NCBI RefSeq assembly: GCF_011806565.1
Contig: NZ_JAATOP010000005.1
Location: 1-64,000 of the forward strand
Direction of reading: 5' to 3'
From: Marivivens donghaensis
GTDB taxonomy: Bacteria > Pseudomonadota > Alphaproteobacteria > Rhodobacterales > Rhodobacteraceae
DNA length: 64,000 bases
Shown here: positions 38,473 to 46,794 of the stretch, in pieces
How the letters are laid out: every line of letters starts with the position of its first letter
How positions within the stretch are numbered: the first letter of the stretch is position 1
The notes under the pieces: generated by a model
Told to the model about the DNA's origin: nothing
The model's input: only the letters and a program-made list of their open reading frames with translations
Database searches by the model: none
Program-made: the position numbers and the translations under genes

Positions 38473-38473
38473 C

Positions 38474-39049
38474 ATGAAGCGTAGACGTTTTGTGATGGGC
38501 GCGGCTGCCACTGTTCTCGCTGGCTCCGCGCGCGCCGACGTGGTTATGAGGGATGACGGGCTGCACGATCAGCCGTTTTTCCTCGATAGCTTTCTCGAAC
38601 TGCAATACGACCTCGAAGACGCCGACGCCGCAGGGAAGGGGCTGATTATCCTCGTCGAGCAGCGCGGCTGCCCGTATTGCAAGGAACTGCACGAGGTAAA
38701 CTTCGAGCGGCCAGAGATCACCGACTACCTCACCGCCAATTTCGACGTGGTGCAACTCGACCTGTGGGGCTCGCGCGGGATGGTTGGGTTCGATGGTGTG
38801 GAGCGCGAGGAGAAGAGCCAGATCGCCTCATGGGGCGTCAGTTTTACGCCCACCCAGATGTTCTACACGCTGGAGGACGGCGCCCCGAAAGAGGTGTTCC
38901 GGATGCCCGGTTACTTCAAACCGTTCCACCATATGTCCGCGCTGGAATACGTGGCGACGGGTGCTTACGCGGACCAGCCTTTCCAGCGGTTCTTGCAGGA
39001 CAAGTTCGCAGCATTGGCAGAGCAGGGGATCGACCCAGAGGTCTGGTGA
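38474..39049 (+). CDS. SoxW-like periplasmic thioredoxin
   Basis: A 191-residue exported protein with an RRR-type leader (MKRRRFVMGAAATVLAGSARA, possibly Tat) and a thioredoxin fold whose active site is C66-P-Y-C69 in EQRGCPYCKELH. A cis-proline is expected in FTPTQMFY. SoxW-type thioredoxins keep periplasmic sulfur-oxidation proteins reduced. Placed directly after the YeeE transporter, so a sulfur-linked partner role is likely. GGAGG at 38461-38465 sets the start. Confidence 0.85.
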   Translation: MKRRRFVMGAAATVLAGSARADVVMRDDGLHDQPFFLDSFLELQYDLEDADAAGKGLIILVEQRGCPYCKELHEVNFERPEITDYLTANFDVVQLDLWGSRGMVGFDGVEREEKSQIASWGVSFTPTQMFYTLEDGAPKEVFRMPGYFKPFHHMSALEYVATGAYADQPFQRFLQDKFAALAEQGIDPEVW

Positions 39050-39643
39050 TCAGTATTTGCGCTTGAAACGGCGTTTGGGCTGCGGTTTGGGCGCGGCCAC
39101 TTCGACCTCGCGCCATTCACCAGGGGCGAGGCCAGCCACGCTCCATTCCCCAATCTGCCACCGCACGAGCCGCAGCGTCGGCAGACCCACGGCGGCGGTC
39201 ATGCGGCGAACCTGACGGTTGCGGCCTTCGGTGATCGTCATCTCGATCCAGCGGTCGGGAATCGACTTGCGGAAACGGACGGGCGGATTGCGCTCCCACA
39301 GATCGGGCGGGTCGATCAGGCGGACCTTCGCAGGGCGGCAGGGGCCGTCGTTCAGCGCAACGCCATCGCGCAGCGGCTGGAGGTCGGCGTCGCTCGGATC
39401 GCCCTCGACCTGCACCAGATAGGTCTTCGGCTCTTTGTACTTCGGATTGCTGATCGCCGCCTGAAGCGGTCCGTGATCCGTCAGCAGCAAAAGCCCCTCG
39501 GAATCGCGGTCGAGTCGCCCCGCCGGATAGACCGATGGAATCGTCAGATGGTCGCTGAGCGTCGCGCGCGGTGTCGGATTCTTGGTATCCGTGAACTGCG
39601 AGAGCACATCGAAGGGTTTGTTGAACAGGATCAGTCTGGCCAT
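39050..39643 (-). CDS. rluE: 23S rRNA pseudouridine synthase, RluE/RsuA type
   Basis: A 197-residue enzyme without the S4 domain, as in RluE. The catalytic aspartate motif is GRLDRDSEGLLLLT, followed by KTYLVQVEG and GRNRQVRRM. E. coli RluE modifies U2457 of 23S rRNA; the same target is a likely but unproven assignment here. The C-terminal tail is unusually basic (PKPQPKRRFKRKY). Its stop abuts the thioredoxin stop in TGATCA. Confidence 0.9.
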   Translation of the reverse strand: MARLILFNKPFDVLSQFTDTKNPTPRATLSDHLTIPSVYPAGRLDRDSEGLLLLTDHGPLQAAISNPKYKEPKTYLVQVEGDPSDADLQPLRDGVALNDGPCRPAKVRLIDPPDLWERNPPVRFRKSIPDRWIEMTITEGRNRQVRRMTAAVGLPTLRLVRWQIGEWSVAGLAPGEWREVEVAAPKPQPKRRFKRKY

Positions 39644-39690
39644 ACCATTCCTCTACACGGAGCAGCTGCGGTTTGGCGAGGGGATCTTTT

Positions 39691-39724
39691 GATCAAAACC
39701 GACGGAAAAATGACGGTTTTGATC
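39691..39724. promoter_or_regulatory. 11-bp inverted repeat in the rluE/odc divergent gap
   Basis: A perfect repeat GATCAAAACCG / CGGTTTTGATC with a 12-base A-rich spacer. It lies 48 bases before rluE and 220 before the decarboxylase. Either a regulatory palindrome or a hairpin in a long leader; no typical terminator run follows. Confidence 0.5.
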
Positions 39725-39779
39725 ATAAAAACCAGTGCTTTGGCGCCGACCGGAAAGTTTTTTCGGGGCGCACCAAAAT

Positions 39780-39943
39780 TTTTGTTGAAAACGCACTACG
39801 TTTAGATCAAACGCCCGCTCCAAGACGCCAACGCACGCGCCTCTGGCCGGTAAAGCAGTTACGCTGAACGTGTTACAGCAGCGACGGTAACGTCTCCATT
39901 GGAAGTGAGCGGTCATATATGGCCGGGTCTATAGGAGATGACC
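39780..39943 (+). other. Long untranslated leader of ornithine decarboxylase, candidate speF-type RNA
   Basis: Between rluE and the decarboxylase lie 300 bases without a supported gene. The 3' half contains nested complementary arms: GTTACGCTG with CAGCGACGGTAAC around 39855-39892, and GGTCAT (39911-39916) with ATGACC (39938-39943), enclosing GGAG and touching the start codon. Alphaproteobacterial ornithine decarboxylase genes are known to carry the speF leader motif. Membership is inferred from context, not from a consensus match. Confidence 0.4.
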
Positions 39944-41116
39944 ATGACTTATGCTGTAGCAGGGGCGCAATCCGCCTCTCAGCACCCCATGTCCGCACGT
40001 CTGGACGCTTACGTCGCCAATAACGAATTCGACCGTCCGACCCTGATCGTCGACGTCGATCGCGTGGAAGAGCAGTTCAACGCTCTCAAAGCAGGTCTGG
40101 GCCGCGCTGACATCCACTACGCTGTCAAAGCCAACCCCGCTCTGGAAATCATCAGCCGCCTCGTGTCGCTCGGCTCGCACTTCGATGCCGCATCGCGCGG
40201 CGAGATCGAAATCTGCCTGTCGCAGGGTGCCCGTCCCGAGACCATCTCGTTCGGCAACACCATCAAGCGTCCGGCGGACATCGCGTGGGCTTACAACGCT
40301 GGCATCCGCCTGTTCGCCGCCGACGCCGACGAAGAGCTGGAAAAGATCGCAGAGCACGCACCCGGCTCTGACGTATACATCCGCCTGATCGTCGAAGTCA
40401 GCCAGGCCGACTGGCCGCTGACCCGCAAGTTCGGCTGCGACAAGGACACCGCGATCCGCCTTCTGGACGTCGCCAAGTCGCTCGGCCTGAACCCTGTCGG
40501 TTTCTCGTTCCACGTCGGTTCGCAGACCCGCAAGGCAGAGATGTGGGAGCCGTCGCTCGACGCGCTCGCAGAGATCTGGCACGCAGGCAAAGCAGCCGGT
40601 CACGACCTGACCCTGCTGAACATCGGTGGCGGTTTCCCTGCCTTCTACGGCGAGGCCATTCAGGCACCGACCGACTACGCCGCTGCGGTCATGGAAATGA
40701 TCAACGCCAAGTTCGGCGACGTTGCCACCATCATGGCAGAGCCGGGCCGCGGCATGGTTGCCGAAGCCGGTGTGATCGCCTGCGAAGTGCTGCTCGTGTC
40801 CCGCAAGTCGGACCGCGACGTTCACCGCTGGGTCTACCTGTCGATCGGCCGTTTCTCGGGTCTGGCAGAGACCGAAGGCGAGGCGATCCGCTACCAGTTC
40901 GAAACCCCGCGTGACAACGACGCAATGGGTCCGTGCATCATGGCCGGTCCGTCCTGCGACTCCGCCGACGTTCTGTACGAAAAGCGCCCGATGCCGCTGC
41001 CGCTGACCCTGAAGGCCGGCGACCGCGTTCTGATCCGCAACACGGGTGCCTACACCTCGACCTACTCGTCGGTCTGTTTCAACGGCTTCCCTCCGCTGGA
41101 CGTGGTTTGCATCTGA
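39944..41116 (+). CDS. Ornithine (lysine/ornithine) decarboxylase, fold type III
   Basis: A 390-residue PLP decarboxylase of the alanine-racemase fold. The Schiff-base lysine is K62 in HYAVKANP; the dimer-shared active-site cysteine is C338 in GPSCDSADVL. It makes putrescine from ornithine, feeding polyamine synthesis; some relatives also act on lysine. The start is the ATG at 39944, six bases after GGAG; an ATG two codons earlier sits directly on it. Probably controlled by its structured leader. Followed by a terminator. Confidence 0.92.
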   Translation: MTYAVAGAQSASQHPMSARLDAYVANNEFDRPTLIVDVDRVEEQFNALKAGLGRADIHYAVKANPALEIISRLVSLGSHFDAASRGEIEICLSQGARPETISFGNTIKRPADIAWAYNAGIRLFAADADEELEKIAEHAPGSDVYIRLIVEVSQADWPLTRKFGCDKDTAIRLLDVAKSLGLNPVGFSFHVGSQTRKAEMWEPSLDALAEIWHAGKAAGHDLTLLNIGGGFPAFYGEAIQAPTDYAAAVMEMINAKFGDVATIMAEPGRGMVAEAGVIACEVLLVSRKSDRDVHRWVYLSIGRFSGLAETEGEAIRYQFETPRDNDAMGPCIMAGPSCDSADVLYEKRPMPLPLTLKAGDRVLIRNTGAYTSTYSSVCFNGFPPLDVVCI

Positions 41117-41131
41117 CCACCTGACATGAAA

Positions 41132-41170
41132 AGCGGCACACGGTATACCATCGTGTGCCGCTAAATATTT
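41132..41170 (+). terminator. Intrinsic terminator after ornithine decarboxylase
   Basis: A perfect 11-bp stem (41132-41142 with 41152-41162) with a 9-base loop, followed by an A/T-rich AAATATTT stretch, 15 bases after the stop. Confidence 0.8.
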
Positions 41171-41242
41171 AAAAACACTGCAAAAATCGTTTTGCGTGCG
41201 CGGGAAGCCCCGCTAGTGTCCATCGTTATAGACTGAGCGCTG

Positions 41243-42532
41243 ATGACGATGACACCGATCCAAGACCACGACCTCCGCTATCCTTTGTCGAACGAGCTTC
41301 ACGCCCGTCCGTTTCCCGTCATGTCCGCACCGGGCCGTGCGGCCTATCTCGCGATCAAACCCGCGAACGGCAACAAAGGCCGCGACAGGGATGCGGAACG
41401 CGCGCACCTCATCGCGCTGCTCGACCGTTTCGGCGCGTCGCATCCGCAGCCGGGGGCGACGCACTATTTCGGCCAGATCGGAAAGCACTGGCTGAAGTGG
41501 GAAAGCCACACCGAATTCGTGACCTACACCATCATCGGTGACGGCGTGGCCGAGCGTCCGTTCGACGCCGGAACCTTCCGCCTGTTCCCCGACGACTGGC
41601 TCGCGGGTGCGCCGGGGGTGCGGATCACCTCGGCCCTTATCCGCATCGAAGCGATGCCGACCGAGGACGACATGGTGCAGCGCATCGACGACTGGTTCGT
41701 GGGCGAGAGCCTCGCCGTCAGCTGGTGCGTCGACCGTCATCTGGTGATCGCGGGCGATTACCGCATCGACTCCGCCGGTCACATGCGTTTCGCGGTCTTC
41801 GCCGCCCCGCATTGCGGCAAGCGCCGTATCGGACGCGTGGTGCAGCGGCTGTGCGAGATCGAAACCTACAAGACGATGGCGATGCTCGGCTTTGCGGAAG
41901 CGCGGGAGATCTCTCCCAAACTAGGCGACACCGAAACGCGGCTGCTGGACCTTGTGACAGGCATGACGTCGGACCAGATCGAACCGTCGGAGACGCTCCA
42001 TGCGCTGCTCGGCGTGTCGGCTGAACTGGAAAAGATGGTCGCCCAGACCTCGTTCCGTTTCGGCGCGACGGCGGCTTATGAAAACATCGTCAACGACCGG
42101 ATCGAGGTCCTGCGCGAAGAACGCTTCGGCGGGCGCCAGATGTTCAGCGAGTTCATGAAACGCCGTTTCGATCCCGCGATGCGCACCGTCAAATCGACCG
42201 AAGCGCGGATGCGCGACGTCTCGACCCGCGCCATGCGCGCCGCCGACCTGCTGCGCACCCGTGTGGACGTGGACCGCTCGGCCCAGAACCAAGCGCTGCT
42301 GACCAGCATGGACCGCCGTTCGGACCTGCAACTGCGGCTCCAGCACACGGTTGAAGGGCTCTCTGTCGTAGCGATCAGCTACTACGCGCTAAACCTCGTG
42401 CTCTACATGCTCGCCCCAGCGGAGAAGCTGCTGCACATCGAGAAATACTGGCTCTACGCCACTGTCACGCCCGTCGTGGTGATTGCGGTGTGGTTGACGC
42501 TGCGGCGCATCCAGAAGTCGATGGCCCACTAA
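41243..42532 (+). CDS. DUF3422 membrane protein
   Basis: A 429-residue protein of the DUF3422 family common in alphaproteobacteria. The N-terminal HARPFP motif (NELHARPFPV, residues ~18-27) is the family hallmark. A long soluble part with a coiled-coil-like stretch (~270-370) leads to two C-terminal transmembrane helices (VAISYYALNLVLYML and YATVTPVVVIAVWLTL). Function unknown. Two ATG codons are possible (41243, 41249). Confidence 0.85.
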   Translation: MTMTPIQDHDLRYPLSNELHARPFPVMSAPGRAAYLAIKPANGNKGRDRDAERAHLIALLDRFGASHPQPGATHYFGQIGKHWLKWESHTEFVTYTIIGDGVAERPFDAGTFRLFPDDWLAGAPGVRITSALIRIEAMPTEDDMVQRIDDWFVGESLAVSWCVDRHLVIAGDYRIDSAGHMRFAVFAAPHCGKRRIGRVVQRLCEIETYKTMAMLGFAEAREISPKLGDTETRLLDLVTGMTSDQIEPSETLHALLGVSAELEKMVAQTSFRFGATAAYENIVNDRIEVLREERFGGRQMFSEFMKRRFDPAMRTVKSTEARMRDVSTRAMRAADLLRTRVDVDRSAQNQALLTSMDRRSDLQLRLQHTVEGLSVVAISYYALNLVLYMLAPAEKLLHIEKYWLYATVTPVVVIAVWLTLRRIQKSMAH

Positions 42533-42589
42533 GTAATTGTGCTTGCGGGCTTTCACGGCGCGGGGCAGCCTGAGCGTGGAGGCCCCGCC

Positions 42590-43927
42590 ATGATTTTCCC
42601 GATTCACGACAAATCCCCGATTGAACACGATGCACCGCTGCCCGTTGCGGCGGACTGCGTTGTCATTGGCGGCGGCGTTGTCGGCGTCATGACCGCGTGG
42701 GAACTGGCGCGAAAGAACCTGCGCGTGGTGCTCTTGGAAAAAGGCCGCGTGGCGGGAGAGCAGTCCTCGCGAAACTGGGGTTGGATCAGGGCGCAGGGGC
42801 GCGATCCGGCGGAACTGCCGATTGTCCTTGAAGCGCAAACGATGTGGCGCGAGATGGCAGAGGAAGCGGGCGAGAATATCGGCCTGCGCCAAGGCGGCAC
42901 CGCCTACATGGCCCGCACAGAAGACGAGATGCAGGCTTACGAGAAATGGATCGGCTACGCCCGCGATGTGGGGCTGGACACCCGCATGGTCACGCTGGGC
43001 GAGGTCGGCAAGTTTATCCCGTCGAAGCGCTGGATCGGCGCGATGTACACCCCGTCCGACATGAAGGCCGAACCTTGGAAGGCCGTCCCCGCGATGGCCC
43101 GCGCCGCCGTCAGGGCAGGGGTGACGATCATCGAAAACTGCGCTGTACGCGGGCTGGATATGGCGACGGGCAAGGTCGCGGGCGTTGCGACCGAAAAGGG
43201 CCGCATCAGAGCGGATGCCGTGGTGCTGGCCGGCGGGGCGTGGTCCTCGCTGTTCCTGCGCAAGCATGGCGTTTCGGTCCCGCAGTTGTCGGTCCGCGCG
43301 ACGGTCTCCGCAACCAAACCTCTGCCCGAGGTTTTCGCGGGCGGAGGGGTCGATGACGAATTCGCGTTCCGCCACCGCGCCGACGGGGGCTATTCGCTGG
43401 CCGCCTCGGATAACCACACGTTCTTCATCGGGCCGGATGCATTCCGCGCGCTGCCGAAGTACCTCAAGCAGCTCGCCGCCGATCCCAAGGGGAACAGCTA
43501 TCGCCCGACCGCGCCCAAGGGCTTCCCCGATGCGTGGACGACGCAGCGCAAGTGGGCCGATGACGAGGTCACGCCGTTCGAGCGGATGCGCATCCTCAAC
43601 CCCGCGCCGGATATGGAGCGCGTTGAACTCACCCGCGCCCGTTTCGAGCGCGCATTCCCGCAGCTCGGCAAGGTCGAGATCGCGACCGCTTGGGCGGGAA
43701 TGATCGACACGATGCCGGACGTGGTGCCGATCATCGACCACGTCCCAATGCTCCCCGGCCTGACGCTGGCGACAGGGATGAGCGGCCACGGTTTCGGAAT
43801 CGGACCTGGCGTCGGGCGGGTGACGGCGCGGCTCGTGGCGGGCGAGGACCCGCAGTACGACCTCACGCGCTTCCGTTTTGACCGGTTCAGCGACGGATCG
43901 CCCATCGAACTGGGCCCGAGCCTCTGA
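42590..43927 (+). CDS. DAO-family FAD-dependent oxidoreductase
   Basis: A 445-residue flavoprotein of the D-amino-acid oxidase family. The Rossmann motif is CVVIGGGVVGVMTAWELA (residues ~23-40), with E in LLEKGRV binding the ribose; C-terminal TGMSGHGFGIGPGVGR is the second FAD contact. The substrate is probably an amino acid or N-methyl amine, not decidable. The start is fixed by GGAGG eight bases before. The M20 hydrolase gene follows after 65 bases, and the two may act in one catabolic step. Confidence 0.88.
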   Translation: MIFPIHDKSPIEHDAPLPVAADCVVIGGGVVGVMTAWELARKNLRVVLLEKGRVAGEQSSRNWGWIRAQGRDPAELPIVLEAQTMWREMAEEAGENIGLRQGGTAYMARTEDEMQAYEKWIGYARDVGLDTRMVTLGEVGKFIPSKRWIGAMYTPSDMKAEPWKAVPAMARAAVRAGVTIIENCAVRGLDMATGKVAGVATEKGRIRADAVVLAGGAWSSLFLRKHGVSVPQLSVRATVSATKPLPEVFAGGGVDDEFAFRHRADGGYSLAASDNHTFFIGPDAFRALPKYLKQLAADPKGNSYRPTAPKGFPDAWTTQRKWADDEVTPFERMRILNPAPDMERVELTRARFERAFPQLGKVEIATAWAGMIDTMPDVVPIIDHVPMLPGLTLATGMSGHGFGIGPGVGRVTARLVAGEDPQYDLTRFRFDRFSDGSPIELGPSL

Positions 43928-43992
43928 TCCCGCTTGCGGCTAGGGCGGCCATGCTTCACCCTATAGGCAAATTTTAAGAAATGGAGGGCACC

Positions 43993-45156
43993 TTGCCCGT
44001 CAAAAACCGCCTTGCCGAACTGCATTCCGAAATCACCGAATGGCGACGTGATTTCCATGAGAACCCCGAAATCCTGTTCGAGACGCACCGCACCTCGGCG
44101 CGCGTGGCCGAACTGCTGACCGCGTTCGGTTGTGACGAAGTCACGACCGGCATCGGGCGCACGGGCGTGGTTGGCGTCATCAAAGGCAAAACCGACACGC
44201 GCGGCGCTGTCATCGGCCTGCGCGCCGATATGGACGCGCTGCCGATCCTTGAGGCGACCAATCTGCCCTACGCGTCCAAGACCGAGGGCGCGATGCATGC
44301 CTGCGGCCACGATGGTCACACCGCAATGCTGCTGGGCGCTGCGAAGTACCTGACCGAGACTCGCAATTTCGACGGCACGGTCGTGGTGATCTTCCAGCCC
44401 GCCGAAGAAGGCGGCGGGGGTGGCCGCGAGATGTGCGAAGACGGCATGATGGACCGCTGGGGCGTTCAGGAAGTCTACGGCATGCACAACTGGCCCGGAA
44501 TGCCGCTCGGCAAATTCGCGATCCGTCCGGGATCGTTCTTTGCCGCGACCGACCAGTTCGAGATCTTCGTCAAAGGCAAAGGCGGCCACGCTGCCAAGCC
44601 TCACGAGGGCATCGACCCCGTTGTGACCGCTTCGCAGATCGTCTCGTCCCTGCAATCCATCGCGTCCCGCAACGTCGATCCGGTGGAGCAGGTGGTCGTC
44701 TCTGTGACGTCGGTCGAAACCAGCTCCAAGGCGTTCAACGTCATCCCGCAGCAGGTCCACCTCAAGGGCACCGTCCGCACGCTGACCGCCGAGAACCGCG
44801 ATCTGGCGCAGGCGCGTCTGACCAAGCTCGCGCAGTCGGTGGCCGAAGGCTTCGGCGCGGAAGCAGAGGTCAAATACTATCGCGGCTATCCGGTCATGGT
44901 GAACCACGAAGAGCAGACCGAGTTCGCGGCCGAGGTCGCCAAGGGTATCTCCGGCCAGTGTGATGAGGCTCCGCTCATCATGGGCGGCGAGGATTTCGCC
45001 TACATGCTGGAGGAACGTCCGGGGGCGTACATCCTTGTGGGTAACGGCGATACCGCGCCCGTCCACCACCCCGAGTATAACTTCAACGACGATGCCATTC
45101 CCGCCGGCACCAGCTGGTGGGCAGAGATCGTCGAGCGGCGGATGCCGGCAGCCTGA
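43993..45156 (+). CDS. M20 family amidohydrolase (N-acyl amino acid/hippurate type)
   Basis: A ~387-residue metallopeptidase-like amidohydrolase. Metal-site motifs: GLRADMDALPI, HACGHDGHTAMLLGAAKYL, PAEEGGGGG and GGEDFAYML, with HHPEYNFND near the end. It cleaves N-acyl amino acids. The TTG at 43993 is preferred because GGAGGG lies four bases before it and the family N-terminus (PVKNRLAEL) begins there; the ATG at 43981 (four codons longer) would include the ribosome site in its coding part. It ends 10 bases before the Gfo/Idh gene, so it may share a transcript. Confidence 0.9.
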   Translation: MPVKNRLAELHSEITEWRRDFHENPEILFETHRTSARVAELLTAFGCDEVTTGIGRTGVVGVIKGKTDTRGAVIGLRADMDALPILEATNLPYASKTEGAMHACGHDGHTAMLLGAAKYLTETRNFDGTVVVIFQPAEEGGGGGREMCEDGMMDRWGVQEVYGMHNWPGMPLGKFAIRPGSFFAATDQFEIFVKGKGGHAAKPHEGIDPVVTASQIVSSLQSIASRNVDPVEQVVVSVTSVETSSKAFNVIPQQVHLKGTVRTLTAENRDLAQARLTKLAQSVAEGFGAEAEVKYYRGYPVMVNHEEQTEFAAEVAKGISGQCDEAPLIMGGEDFAYMLEERPGAYILVGNGDTAPVHHPEYNFNDDAIPAGTSWWAEIVERRMPAA

Positions 45157-45166
45157 CGGGGGAGCC

Positions 45167-46090
45167 ATGCGGATCAAGGTCATCGGTGCGGGCTCCATCG
45201 GGCGCCGCCATCACGACAACCTTTTGTCGCTGGGCATCGACAGCACGCTGGTGCCGTGGCGCGAGTACAGCCCTGCGGTGATGGACGATGCGGACGCGGT
45301 GGTGATCGCCACCGCGACCGACGTACGTGTCGGCCCGATCGGTGACGCAGCAGAGCGCAATCTGCCGATGTACATCGAAAAGCCCGTCGCCTTCCGCCCC
45401 GAAGACCTCGTGCGGATCGAGCATATGAGCCGCGAGGTCGCTGAAAAGTCGGTTGTGGGCCTGATGATGCGCTATCACCCCGCGTTCCGCCTCCTCGCCG
45501 ATCAGGATGTCAGCGACGCAGTGCGGTTCTCGCTCGATATCGGGCATGACGTGACGCAGTGGCGGCAGAACTGGCTGTTTTCCGAAAGCTACGCGGCAAA
45601 GCCCAACGGCGGCGGCGTGCTGCTCGACCTCTGCCACGAGATCGACATGGCCTCCGTCCTGTTTCCGGGACTGATGCTGGAGGGCGTCTATTGCCTCGGC
45701 CACGACAGCTATCCCGAGGTCGATATGTCCTCTCGTCTGACGCTCGTGTCGCCCAAGGGAGCGGCGGGCAGTGTGGGGATGGATTATCTGACGCCGAAGC
45801 TGCACCGCCGTGCGGTCGTTTATGGTTATGAGCGGATGTACGACTTCGACTTTGCAGCGCAACACTATGTCATCACTGACGAAAACGGCCCGCGCACGGT
45901 TGGCCGCGAGATGGAGCGCAACGAGATGTTCGTCGGCATCACCGGCGACTGGCTGCGTATCCTGCGCGGTGAAGAACCCGAAAACAGGCTCGTTCCCCGT
46001 CTTGACCGTGTGAGTGAAAGCACGGCACTGACGGCAACAGCATGGGCTGCGCGGCAGTTCTACGGGACGATTGAAAAGGAAATTCCATGA
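45167..46090 (+). CDS. Gfo/Idh/MocA-type oxidoreductase
   Basis: A 307-residue NAD(P)-dependent sugar-type oxidoreductase: Rossmann motif VIGAGSIGRRHHDNL (GAGSIG at 7-12) and the family EKP tripeptide at 71-73. The active-site histidine region is PNGGGVLLDLCHEIDM. GGGGGAG precedes the ATG. Its stop overlaps the cytidylyltransferase start (ATGA), so it belongs to that operon and probably oxidises or reduces a sugar precursor of the activated nonulosonate. Confidence 0.85.
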   Translation: MRIKVIGAGSIGRRHHDNLLSLGIDSTLVPWREYSPAVMDDADAVVIATATDVRVGPIGDAAERNLPMYIEKPVAFRPEDLVRIEHMSREVAEKSVVGLMMRYHPAFRLLADQDVSDAVRFSLDIGHDVTQWRQNWLFSESYAAKPNGGGVLLDLCHEIDMASVLFPGLMLEGVYCLGHDSYPEVDMSSRLTLVSPKGAAGSVGMDYLTPKLHRRAVVYGYERMYDFDFAAQHYVITDENGPRTVGREMERNEMFVGITGDWLRILRGEEPENRLVPRLDRVSESTALTATAWAARQFYGTIEKEIP

Positions 46091-46794
46091 TCCTCGGTCA
46101 TATCGGCGTGCGGGCAGGCTCCAAGGGCGTGCCGCGCAAGAATTTCAAACCGATTTGCGGCAAGCCCCTGATCGACTGGTCGCTGGAGCAACTGCTGGAG
46201 CACGCGCAGGTGGACGCCGTTGTCGTTTCGACCGACGACGAAGAGATCTACGAACACGCGGTTGCCAAGGGCACGCTCGCCATCGGTCTGCGCCCCGACC
46301 ACCTCGCCACGGATGGCGCGGGCAAATGGGGCGTCTGGCAGCACGCGCTGGAAGCGTCCGAGGCGCTGATCGGCAAGGTCGACGCGTTCCTCGACCTTGA
46401 TGCCACATCGCCGCTGCGGTTGCCGTCGGACATCACGGACGCGCTGGCGCTCTATGAGGCGGAAAAGCCCGACATGGTGATGTCCTGCTGCGAGGCGCGC
46501 AAGAACCCGTATTTCAACCTCGTCGAACCTGACGAGACAGGGGCGCTACATGTGTCCAAACCGCTCCCCGGCGGTGTGGTGGCGCGTCAGGCGGCGCCGA
46601 CCGTCTTTGAGCATGCGGCGAGCACCTATGTCGTCAAACCCGACTATCTGAAGACCGAGAAGTCGCTCTACGAGGGCCGCGTGATCCCCTACATCATGCC
46701 GACCGAGCGCTGTGTCGACATCGACAGCCCGTTCGATTTCAAGCTCGTCGAATTCCTGCTGACTGAACAACTGAAAGAGGCCGCGAATGGCTGA
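46087..46794 (+). CDS. Acylneuraminate (nonulosonate) cytidylyltransferase
   Basis: A 235-residue CMP-sugar synthetase of the NeuA/LegF type. The CTP loop is IGVRAGSKGVPRKN (residues 6-19), with the Lys-Pro and DLDATSPLR motifs. It activates a sialic-acid-like sugar as the CMP derivative. Starts within the stop of the Gfo/Idh gene and overlaps the next SDR by eight bases: a tight three-gene operon. The exact nonulosonate (neuraminic, legionaminic or other) cannot be told. Confidence 0.88.
   Translation: MILGHIGVRAGSKGVPRKNFKPICGKPLIDWSLEQLLEHAQVDAVVVSTDDEEIYEHAVAKGTLAIGLRPDHLATDGAGKWGVWQHALEASEALIGKVDAFLDLDATSPLRLPSDITDALALYEAEKPDMVMSCCEARKNPYFNLVEPDETGALHVSKPLPGGVVARQAAPTVFEHAASTYVVKPDYLKTEKSLYEGRVIPYIMPTERCVDIDSPFDFKLVEFLLTEQLKEAANG

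Noticed and set aside
44960-45166. Longer start for the Gfo/Idh oxidoreductase
   Set aside because: The upstream part is an out-of-frame reading of the M20 gene. The Rossmann N-terminus and GGGGGAG fix the start at 45167.
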